A DNA stretch of 31,062 nucleotides from Globomyces pollinis-pini. Taxonomy: Eukaryota; Chytridiomycota; Chytridiomycetes; Rhizophydiales; Globomycetaceae. The position numbers and the translations under genes are program-made. This document shows, in pieces, positions 21,737 to 31,062 of the stretch (positions are counted from its first letter, which is position 1; each line of letters begins with the position of its first letter). The notes under the pieces were generated by a model, which did no database searches, was not told where the DNA came from, and worked only from the letters and a program-made list of their open reading frames with translations. The DNA is taken from the NCBI GenBank assembly GCA_025399215.1, contig MU621291.1, positions 1 through 31,062 of the forward strand, in the 5' to 3' direction.

Positions 21737-24406
21737 TTAATCAATTTGGTATTGAATAATAAATTTTTCAACCTCTATAATGGTTAAAAAATAGGAAACT
21801 TACTGCTGATGAGATGTTTACCATAGGTATACTTCTTCAAGGATGATAATTGAGGTTTGATTTTGGTGACGAGAAGGATACGTTGTGGTTCAGTAGAAAC
21901 ATCCAATAATTTTTGAACTACATAATTGGCAAATTGATCCTTCATCATTGTGTACAATGGAGTGGTACCATCTGGTTTCGTTTGAGCAACTTCATCAATT
22001 ATTTCTTGTCGATCAGCTAATGATCCAAAAGTAACACACTTTTCAACTACATTCGATGCAAATTTGTGTTTAGACATATTGAGTACATGGCCTTTTACTT
22101 TACTAACTACAAAGGCTTTATCTTTTGGTTTTCCTTTTTCAAGGATGTGTTGAATTACATAGTTGCCATATTGGTCTTGGATAAGACTGATGGCGTAACG
22201 ATGAAGCTCTTCTAATAAAGGTTGCTACTACATTAATAACAAATCTTTTACAGTTTCTTCTTCGCTACAGTGTTCAAATATACGTTGAATAACACGACAT
22301 CCGTAAGGGTGAGTGGCCAATGCATAGACTTGTCCATAAAACGCATCAATGATAAATCGAATATGTTCAGGTGCCACACGTTCCACTGCCTTTTGAATGA
22401 CATGATTTCCATTCTGATCCTTTACACATTTTAATACATTTCCATCCAATTCACGAATTAATAGCTCTTGTTGAGCTGGTAAAACGTATTCAAAGGCTTT
22501 TTGTACAACTCTACATCCATACATTTGAAGGGAAAGTGAGAGTATATGACCTTGCATTTCATTAGCAAGGATTTCTTTTTGTTCTTGTGATCCATGTTCA
22601 AAAAACTTTTGAATGACATAGTTTCCAAAAACGTCAACGGTCAATTGAAGAGCATGAGGGAAAACTTCATCAAACACCATTTGTTTGTCATCTGCAGATG
22701 CAATTTCTAATTGTTGTTGAATAAATCGAGAGCCATGCTGATCACCACTAAATTCTACAATGCTTCCAACAATATCCTATAAAATAAGCAACTAACCTCT
22801 TACCTTTAATTCAAACTTTCTAGTTTTGTTGTTTCGGAATTCTTCTAATAAAGCGGATCGACTTCCTGGTGACGAATCACCATTAGATACAGGGCTTGAG
22901 CGATTGTTACGCACTGGACTTGTTGGAGATTGATTTTGATAAAAGTTTGGAGCTCTAGTTTCCACTCTAGGTTGAGCAGCCATTCGAGGTTTATCTTGCC
23001 ATTGATTATTATTGGCTGGAACTGCATTTTGAGCCACATTCACCTTCAATTGCATTTGAATTTGTTGAATTTGAAGTGGGGTCAAATTTCCAGCAGCGCT
23101 AAGTGCGGCCAAAGCTTGAGCCATGGCAGGATCTAGTAATACATCATTTACAGATGGCTCGGTGTCAAATCCAGGAGGTGCTTGTACTCTGGGAGAGTTT
23201 GTAAATCGACCTTGAGCGCTTGCAGGTCTATTTGGTGGGAAAGCAGCATCGACACCACGAGCTTTATGATTGAAACCAGGAGGAAGTCTGTCATCTACAA
23301 ATGTTCAGCAACTGTAAGAATCTTACTTGTACGACCAAATTGATTGAATTCGAAATTACCATTTTGTTGACCTTCAAATCGAGATTTCCCACCACTTTGC
23401 AATCGAGAGCGTTGATAATTAGTTTCATCCTAAAATATCAGAAATAAAATTGATTTTACATCATTTAGTTCCATATTTTGCATAGAATACATTACATCAA
23501 TAGGAACAGGTTGTTGTCGGTTACCATTATTAAATAAACGAGATGGGGGAGTTGAAGCAGCACGAGGGATAGGAGTAGCAAATAAATCTTCACGTGAGTG
23601 CGAGTCTAAAGCGGCATTCAACAACGCCTTCATTCTTAACTCATCTTCTTGAGAATCAGCAAAATGAGCAGGGTCGCGATAATGATTTGAAGATTTTGGT
23701 CTAATCAGATTTGGTTGTCGAAGAAAATCATTTTTTTCACTTTCTGCATTGTTACGCAAGGGGGACATATCTGGTGACCCTACCCCTCTGGAAGAGTCAT
23801 TCCAGTTACCCATTCGTGAGCTGACGACAGGGTTAGGGGCAAACAAAGCAGGGGATGCGCCAGCCTAAGAGTTATGGTGAGTGCACAACATACCTGTTCC
23901 TTATCAAAGCTAGAAAACAACATTTGGTCATTTTGGGCAGAATTTGCAGGAGGGGCCCATAACCCCCAACTTTGTCCAGCTTGATAATTATTGGTAGCAG
24001 CAATACGAGGTAAAACTCGAGAAGATTGATTATAAAAAGCACCATTGTAGTCTGTATTTCCAGTCGAATCACGTTCCTCGTCCTATAAAATAAAAGCCAG
24101 TATGCAAGAGTACATTAGAATCCTAAAAATTGTGAAAAGACGCATCAGTTACATTCAACGGGGTAGGAGGAGCTGAATTTGATCTACTAATGTCGTTTTG
24201 AATTTTAAAATCATCCCAGGCACCTCTAGACTAAAAGATATTAGTGAATGGAAAATGTACTTGTAACATTTGCGCTAACTTTGCCAGGTGAGATAAAAGC
24301 AAGTACCTAAAATCAATCAAACAAGAGACGAACCTAAGATAAATCAATTAGCTAATGGAAAGTATACCTGTCCCTTTGGAATATTGTTTTTATTCCTTTC
24401 GTCCAT
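21737..24406 (-). CDS. Pumilio (PUF) RNA-binding protein with eight repeats
   Basis: At least nine coding exons run from the ATG at 24406. Firm ones are 24406-24368, 24230-24153, 24082-23894, 23864-23460, 23429-23327, 23294-22804, 22776-22252, 22224-21804 and 21774-21737. A 9-nt exon at 24122-24114 is possible, and 24340-24240 may hold one more short exon. The protein is about 765-780 residues: a disordered Asn/Gln/Ser-rich N-terminus, then eight PUF repeats closing with GKHLISKVEKF. Recognition cores in order are SRFIQ, NYVIQ, CRVVQ, NHVIQ, CRVIQ, NYVIQ, SNVVE, NYVVQ, exactly the classic eight-repeat set. PUF proteins bind UGUA elements in 3' UTRs and repress or destabilise mRNA in the cytoplasm. 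The 5' exon structure between 24368 and 24230 is unresolved. Confidence 0.9.
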
Positions 24407-24741
24407 ATGTGCTAATATACAGAAAGTTAAGTACAACGTAGAAGGAAAAAAAAAGAAAGCGTCCACTCCACGACAAACATAAACAAGAACTAACACCACA
24501 CGACTGGAATATCCATGGTAATAATAGATGTAGTAATAATGGTTGGATATGGTGCTTGTGCTGGTTGTGTTACTTAGTTTACAATTGGTACTAGTTGGTA
24601 GTGTCCAAATATAATTTATAATTCCAAGAGTAATTGTAGTCTAAGTAACTCTGACTCTTCTAATTCAATCCTAATCTTTTGTTCGCACGCACACAGTTCA
24701 GTATCACACACTTTTAAAAAACTTTAACATAAAGAATCCTC
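24407..24741. other. Divergent promoter region between Pumilio and the Sec1-like gene
   Basis: 335 bp, AT-rich with an A-tract at about 24446-24456. I searched all three plus frames for the missing first domain of the Sec1-like protein and found only short frames broken by stops. No RNA gene is seen. Confidence 0.45.
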
Positions 24742-27357
24742 ATGCTGACTTCAGACAAATTCAATAACATTTCAGGTATTTTAAAATACTAATGAATGGT
24801 AGTATTCGATTCAAGAGCATTCTATATCAATTCAAACCACTCATTACTGCAACTATACAACCCTTCTTCTCTACTTGAACTGGATAAATCAATAGAATCT
24901 ATATCGGAAACTGTAATATTATTTCCAATGATTCAACGTAGTTGGTTTCTGTTCTTAAAACAATCAATAATTATCCTGTAGTTAAATATTTGGAAAGAGT
25001 CGAAAATGGTAAATCAATTGCTGCTCGACTCGCATGGAAACTGGATAGTAGAATCAAACAAGAGTTTGTCAATTCACATAATGATACATCACAATTGGAA
25101 ATTATTATTTTAGATCGTTCTTTTGACTGTCAAACACCATTAGCTAGATCTTTTCATTTCCAAGCTGCGATCCATGACTTATTGGAAATCCAAAACTCTC
25201 ATTCGGTGCAGTAAAAGGTACATCATTACTCACTGTTTTAGAATTCAAAATCATATTGTGGATTTAAGTGAACGTGATGACATATTTGTATATTTTGTCT
25301 TGGTTTCTTATTAAACAGGTACATTTACGACATCAGTATTTGGGAGATGGTATACTTACAGCCCTTTTTATCATTGCTTAGTAGGTGATTTTATTCAAAG
25401 AGTAAAAGAAAATGAAATTATCAAAAGTGATATCCAACCATTACGAAAGAACGAATCCAATTCCAAGAAAACTGCAACCCCTCTTATTCAGAATTTCAAC
25501 CAGAAACAAAGAGTAAAACAAATTTGAAAATTATAATGCATAGATTATGGATTATGATGCATTGTTCAATTCCATTTGTAGTATAATAGAGGAAGGACAT
25601 CTGGAAAATGTAGGTGATTTAGAACAGGTATAAAAAACCAAACTAATACGGTTAGTGCTTATTGACAAATGAAAAATATGATTCAAAGACATTAAATATA
25701 AGTTTCTTACAGGATTTAGAAGCAACATTCCACCATTTTGCGTATAAATCATCATTGCTCAAATTAGTTTCAACGATGTTCTAAGGTTACTTTTACTTGG
25801 ATTACTTCGATTCCCCAATAGTCACTTACCAAAACTCTTTCAAGATTTCGCTGGCGAAGTTGGTGTGGATGCTCTTGTGGGCTTAAGACATCTTACTAGA
25901 AACATTGATATTTCTCCAAACAGCACAGTACTGTTGATACGCTAATGAGCAGTGGAAATATGACCATGTGAGTTGGAAACATTTTTCGCAGCCAGTACGG
26001 AAGAAGTACGAATTGACGTCAAAACAAGAGTATCTTAGTCGATATGAGCCATCTATTAAAAATATCCTTACAGTATTTTAATGATTTATACCAACCATCC
26101 AGGATTATATCATCAACAATTCCTCATCTGTAAAATCAATTGATGATATTCTCAATCATACCACCAGTCATACATCTAATTCATCAATAAAGCCCTTGCG
26201 ACACTTTAAGCCATCTTGGGCCACTCTAGATCCAAGTTCTGCGATTATAGATTCGTCAAAAGAGAAAAAGGTGATTATCTTCGTTCTGGGTGGCATATCG
26301 GTGAGTGAAATCCAGGCCATTCACGAGTCAGCCAAAGAACTTGATCGATCCATTTTAATAGGTATTTATATTGAATTATACTAATTTGTAAAAGGTATTG
26401 TTGTGTGTTTAATCGAATTTAGGTATAACATTGAACATTTTATAATCAAAGGGTCGACGGAATTACTCACACCAACCACGTTTCTCAATGAATTATGCTT
26501 ACTAGGCGTTTCACGACCGCAACCTCTTCCGCTTCCAACCATTCAATCATGCATCGAAAAGGAACAAGATCAGCTGTATAGGCAGCAACTGTTGGAATCA
26601 CAGAAGCGTTTACAGGAGGAGTTTGCCGCCAACAAAGAGCTGGAGAAGTTGGCACTGGTGCGACGAAACACTATTCTCCAAAGGATAAATGACAGACCAC
26701 CAAAGCACGCACCACCAAATGGTTATGGTAAGATACTTGGAAAGTTGGATAGGTTTCTATATGTTTTTTAATGCGATAGGTATGCCGTTAACTCATGTTG
26801 ACCGTAGAACTGATCTAAAACGTAATTTAAGTACCTTTAGTAGGAAGAGGACAGTTTTAGATGACACGAAATCTGAAGTTTTAGATCACAAAAAATCTGT
26901 ACCCAGAATACCCAAGAAATCAGAAGTGCCCAGATTACCTTTATTTGATGATGATACGTTCTCCACTCTCTCAGAGTCGATAGAAAATGTTTTGCATGTA
27001 GAAGTGAGTAGATGGGGTCAAAATCAACTATATTCCACTTGTAGTCTTGATCGATCAAAAGTGGGTCAACCAGATTCTATGATCAAACCAATTACTGATA
27101 CTGTAGATAAGAGTGTTTCACAAATGGATGTTATACATTCGACAGAAGAAACGAAAGAAACAGTTGAGAAATCCGAGTTGACACGCCAACCACATACGTA
27201 TCGAATTAAAAGAAGGTCGAAAGTGAAATTGGCAGCTGTTGAGGCTTTTAAAAGCCAATTATCTAACCATCCAGCTAGTGGAGTGATACCTGATCGCGTC
27301 AGTTCTTGCTGGGCTAATAAGATCGGAAGCTGCTTCCAATTCAAGAAAACCGATTGA
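24742..27357 (+). CDS. Sec1/Munc18-family protein lacking domain 1, with a long C-terminal tail
   Basis: Thirteen exons (24742-24775, 24803-24912, 24942-25210, 25242-25287, 25319-25349, 25382-25512, 25544-25627, 25713-25741, 25768-25927, 25953-26072, 26103-26361, 26452-26727, 26780-27357) sum to 709 codons exactly in frame; most introns are 25-32 nt. SM-family marks appear in the right order: LVSVLKTINNYPVVKY, IIILDRSFDCQTPL, LRHQYLGD, LEQDLEATF, VLRLLLLGLLRF, YEPSIKNILTDYI, VIIFVLGGISVSEI and the STELLTPTTFL strand. SM proteins clasp syntaxin and SNARE bundles to drive vesicle fusion. Two oddities: the roughly 130-residue N-terminal domain 1 is not found, and about 255 residues follow the SM fold, starting with a Glu/Gln-rich coiled coil. 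It looks closest to the Sec1/Munc18-1 branch. ATGs at 24742 and 24796 both work as starts. Confidence 0.8.
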
Positions 27358-27444
27358 TATCAAAGATCTAGAATCCCTAGAGAATTGTTTAATTTTTTCT
27401 AATGTAAAAGATTGTATTTGTGTAACGTATTGAAAGTGTTGAGG

Positions 27445-27470
27445 TTTTAGGGTTACACCCTAGGGTTGGC
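27445..27470 (+). promoter_or_regulatory. TTAGGGTT element with ACCCTAGGGT palindrome upstream of the RING gene
   Basis: The 125-bp gap before the RING gene contains TTTTAGGGTT followed by ACACCCTAGGGTTGG, ending about 13 bp before the ATG. TTAGGGTT is the binding core of Tbf1-like and telomere-repeat factors in fungi (established knowledge); its use here is inference. The same TTTTAGGGTT occurs at 10726-10735. Confidence 0.35.
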
Positions 27471-27482
27471 TGGACTTTGTTT

Positions 27483-29344
27483 ATGACTTTGGATGCAAGC
27501 ATTCCAACAACCACTCAGGATTCGGTACTTGACCCCATAACGACTACTTTGGGAGTATTGGGACTGACTGAACTATGGACTGACACTCAAGTAGTCACCA
27601 ATCCGACACTTGAACCTACTTCATCCCCAACGATCGTCTCTTCAGGTGGATCAGAGCTAGGCATGAACCATTTTCTATCGTTGGATAATCTACTCAGTAA
27701 AATACATTCAAATTCTACAAATTCTTGGTCTGGTAATCAAAATAATGGATTGATTTCTAGGATTCTTCTTCTCCTTTTACTTTCTAACTGCTCTGTTTAG
27801 TTTATTGGCTATCAGACATATCCCACAATTGTTTGTACTGCAATCAAATAACTCAACACAAATATCGCACCTAAAAGCATTGAGTCTCTATTCATTATTG
27901 ATTACCACTTCCATCGCCTTACTTGCTAACATCATGTCCGATCAAACTATCGATAGTCAATTGCTATATGTTGTTTTTTTCCTATTGACTTGTATTGATG
28001 CGGTCATTCATGCTGTACTTCATCACTTCTTGAATCATTCTCATATGCCTTTTGAACCACACAATATGCTTGAATGGGGTACGGCTTGTTATTTTGCTTC
28101 AGCTGCTAATCCACAACTACAAACTGTCATCAAAGAACTCATGATTTTTCAATTGTTATTGATCATTCTACTTAATACTTTTGGGATCTTAAATTTATTG
28201 CACCGTTTTAGAATAGTTCCCACTAGTATCATTGGTTTTGCTAAGATCATCCATTTTGTTCATCTGGTGGTGATAAGAAGACAATGGTATCCGATGATGT
28301 TTTATTTAGAAATGTTGGCTGAAACCTTGATACTCATTCATATCGTTTTATACACCTTGATTCAATTGTTAGGTAATTGGATATCTGGAACAACATCCAC
28401 CAATTCAACAATGTTTTTCAATATCAACTTATCGGATGATTGGAATTCAGTTTTTAAAAACTGGGTTGAACGATTTGCGTTATTAGCAAACGATACTGGA
28501 TTTAAAAATCAATTGGATCCAATTCTATTTCCAATCGGTCTTGGCCTACCACCATCTTTATTCATTGATTTGAAAACAAAAGTCAATCCATTTCATAACA
28601 ATTTAATGAACCAATGGAAGCAAAAATCTGATTTCATTAATCCTAAAAATCAAAATCTAACTCGAGTGTTGTCATTATGGAATTCAATGTTATCCATTCC
28701 TTTAATATTCATTTACAAACATTTGTTGAAATCCATCAATTTTATTCTAAAGTTATTCGTTCATCGTAATGTAACTCCTATACATTCAGAATCAGATGAT
28801 GATTCAGATTACCAACCAGATGAAGATCAAACAGATAATGAATGGACTGATGAAGATGATCAAGAATTTATTGAAACGACCGAAAATAATAACAGTCAAA
28901 TAACAACCAATAGTAGATTGGATGAGGATAGTGATAATCTAGAGTTGTACAAGGAATTATTTGAATTGGCCAAAGATAATTATAATCATTCTAATCAACT
29001 ACGAAATGAAAATCCAATGTCCATGTATCATGCCCTATTCCAAAATCAAGATATGAAACGACAAAAACGATCACGATTTACTAATAATCGATCTTCAACC
29101 CCAAGCACTCCTACCATTTCTAATCCATCATATAGTTCCGATGTACGTAGCTGTGTTGTATGTCAAACCGATCAACGATGTATCGTCCTTCGTCCTTGTG
29201 GTTGTTTATCTTTGTGTGATGATTGCCGTCATGCGATGGCGACTCGTCATTCACACCTTTGTCCTTGTTGTAGAACAACCGTTATCGGTATGTATTCCTC
29301 TTTGCTCAAATTTTGTAGGTTATCAAAAGATTTATCAACCGTAA
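27483..29344 (+). CDS. Asi1/Asi3-like multi-pass membrane RING ubiquitin ligase
   Basis: Three exons (27483-27732, 27761-29287, 29319-29344) give 600 residues; introns are 28 and 31 nt. The first intron join creates a membrane helix GFFFSFYFLTALFSLLAI. Five or six helices lie between about residues 84 and 300. An acidic stretch (DEDDQEF region) follows, then a C3HC4-type RING at about 548-592 (CVVCQ...PCGCLSLCDDC...CPCC). The final 26-nt exon supplies GYQKIYQP, a C-terminal tail matching the VxGyxkiYxP ending of fungal Asi-type RING proteins. In yeast Asi1-Asi3 sit in the inner nuclear membrane and degrade misplaced membrane proteins. The start is the first ATG at 27483. The N-terminus is Thr/Ser-rich and probably lumenal. 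Confidence 0.8.
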
Positions 29345-29489
29345 AGTACTCAATCTTTCCCCCTTTGTTGTAAAAATATCAATAATAAAAATTGATTCCT
29401 TGTGTAATTATCGTTCAATTATCAATTCGGTATTTTGATTAGAGTTATACTCAAGAAAACCCTTACTAATCTGTAATGGAACTGACAGG

Positions 29490-29879
29490 GTTGATGATGC
29501 TTGGGTTCTTATTATATTGCAATTTAATTCTGATCGAATCATTTTCTGATTCGTCTCAATAAATAACCAATTCTATACTCTGTGCAATTCAGCGACTCAC
29601 CTGTAAATTTATAAATTTGGTGTCCATCAGACTAATCTATACATCTCAGTGTAATACCTTATGGAGCATCTCTTACGCTACTGAATCATCATCATTGAGA
29701 ATCACGGTTGATCGTGATTTTAATTTCCGACCAGTTTAAATCATTCCAAGCGCGTCAGAAATTTCTTAACTAAAAACTCTCTCAATGATGTACAGAATTA
29801 TCAAAGATGCAGCCGTTGCAGTTACCAATAAGGTATCAGATACCATCGGGAACCTCCTAGTAAACCATTTCATGAAACC
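29490..29879. repeat. Right arm of the long inverted repeat
   Basis: Reverse-complement partner of 1-375. It covers about 295 bp of upstream DNA and the first 95 coding bases of the gene at 29785. Identity is complete in the coding part and drops with distance upstream. The right copy extends beyond what the window shows of the left copy, so the true arm is longer. Confidence 0.85.
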
Positions 29880-31062
29880 AACACAAGAAGAAAGTGATCA
29901 GAGACAAGCTGGTAAGGTTTTGAAACTCACTCCAGTTCTGAATATGATACTCAAAATGACCATGTCTTTCACTGAACTGACGATGATGAAGGACATGTAT
30001 CCAAAGATGGTAGTTTAATCTATGGTTAATTCATTATAGAATTCTCTTCTTAAATCGATGGAGATGTATGAACGTTCCGTGGAGCGAAGACAACCTCGGA
30101 TCCTTCGAAAGATTAAAAGACAATTCAATCCTATTGTAGAGTTTGCACTAAAGAATGTCGGCAAGGTAAACACTGATTCAAGTAGTTGACTCTCAGGTGC
30201 AGTTACCATTAAGACAGATAATTGTCTTTTATTCTGGCAATGACTCTGCAGAGGGAAAATCCCTGAAAGCACTAGCAGAGCTGGTGCAAAAGGCGGAAGC
30301 TATACCAGTTGGTGATGTCAAACTCACCAAACGCGACTGCTACTTTCAAGAGAAAGTCTATCAAAAAGCTCAAGCATTGCTTATGTATTTCCTTCCCCTA
30401 ACATTATAGGAAGTATATGCAAATCCCGGTGAAAAATCATAGACTCTATGCAGAGGGTCTTGATGAACAGGAATTGAAAGACACAATCAACACTGATATC
30501 AAATACATATGCAGTGTAATTTTGGACACCAATGCAATTAGTGAAAGTAGTAAGTTGTTATGTGAACCATTAATCATTTTAGAATGGTCAAGGTCAGCCG
30601 CGTGGTTCCGAGAATCACCATGTAGAGACTACAAGTCTCTCTGGTATTGGTTTGGTGTCAAAGAATCTTGTATCAAATCCGGTTACCATGTGCAGTCCAT
30701 GACACATTATGCTAAAGTGTGCTTGGGACAGTATCCTGGAGAGATACTGAGTCTCTCCGAGATGGAAGAGATAAACTATATATTCAAAGGTAATCAAGCG
30801 ATTTATTTATTTTTTAGAATGTAGTGAAGAAGATGTAAAGGATCTCAAGCTACGACAATTATTGGCCAAAGACCCAATTCGTTTCGAAATTCTCAAATCA
30901 TTAGCCGAAGTATTTCAAAAAATACTTCAAAAATCTTCCGGAGAATGGAAGATAACAGCCATTCCCTTGGCTTCAGTGTTTGGCTTAAGTGAACCCTTCG
31001 TAAGGGATTTGACTGCCAAGTCCAGCAGGTGCATCGCTGCTGAATTGAAGAAGGTCAGAGAC
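29785..31062 (+). CDS. Unidentified multi-copy gene (right copy, 3' end outside window)
   Basis: Six exons (29785-30009, 30040-30165, 30197-30384, 30410-30549, 30583-30789, 30818-beyond 31062) join in frame for 377 residues with no stop; introns are 30, 31, 25, 33 and 28 nt. The protein starts with an amphipathic stretch MMYRIIKDAAVAVTNKVSDT, is otherwise mostly helical and soluble-looking, and includes QIIVFYSGNDSAEGKSLKAL, SAAWFRESPCRDYKSLWYWF and a Leu/Lys-rich last part. There is no signal peptide, no clear membrane helix, and no nuclease, transposase or kinase motif that I can recognise. Its second copy at the left edge shows that it belongs to a multi-copy family. Function unknown. The intact frame and normal introns say that it is a living gene. 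Confidence 0.7.

Noticed and set aside
24742..26400. Reading the Sec1-like gene as a pseudogene because of many stops and frame changes
   Set aside because: Every break is resolved by a short GT-AG intron, and the exon lengths sum exactly to 709 codons with family motifs in order.

Overview
The window is nuclear DNA of a small-genome, AT-rich eukaryote. Nearly every gene is broken by very short GT-AG introns (about 50 inferred, most 25-35 nt), and splicing them restores proteins of normal family length. There are no bacterial operons, rRNA genes or recognisable tRNA genes. A fungal-type MNN-like mannosyltransferase, a Nab2-like poly(A) zinc-finger protein and an Asi-type membrane RING ligase sit beside genes typical of ciliated cells (a UBXN11-like SEP/UBX protein and an ERICH3-like scaffold). 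I infer an early-diverging zoosporic fungus or close relative (chytrid, blastoclad, rozellid or aphelid grade). The species is not identified.

Layout. 1-95 is the first 31 codons of a gene running off the left edge. An almost identical copy in opposite orientation starts at 29785 and runs off the right edge, so about 29 kb of single-copy genes lies between inverted copies of an unidentified multi-copy gene. From left to right: Nab2-like protein (-, 545-1795); small basic protein (+, 1845-2490); 1685-residue ERICH3-like, motif-repeat scaffold (-, 2596-7884); CZIB/UPF0587 zinc protein (-, 8217-8792); Golgi mannosyltransferase (+, 9060-10601); a fold-back sequence near 10.9 kb; two-finger zinc-finger protein (+, 11221-11763); a 141-residue unknown (-, 11906-12351); tubby/LURP-one-like protein (-, 12553-13200); cellulose-synthase-like GT2 enzyme (+, 13659-15398); a secreted two-repeat protein (+, 15481-16062); UBXN11-like protein (+, 16125-17518); a 1080-residue four-helix membrane protein of unknown family (-, 17589-20860); adenylate kinase 6 (+, 20923-21566); Pumilio (-, 21737-24406); a Sec1/Munc18-like protein that appears to lack its first domain (+, 24742-27357); and an Asi-like multi-pass RING protein (+, 27483-29344).

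The genes do not form one pathway. Three loose themes are visible: RNA handling (Nab2, Pumilio, AK6), the cell surface and secretory route (mannosyltransferase, GT2, secreted protein, Sec1-like, RING ligase), and the cilium (UBXN11-like, ERICH3-like). Gene packing is tight: several divergent pairs share 49-62 bp between start codons, and convergent pairs are 70-170 bp apart. The least explained parts are the inverted multi-copy gene, the scaffold with two interleaved peptide motifs, the orphan membrane protein, the secreted duplicated-domain protein and the truncated SM protein. All exon joins were made by eye from splice motifs, reading frame and family resemblance. They have not been tested against transcripts.
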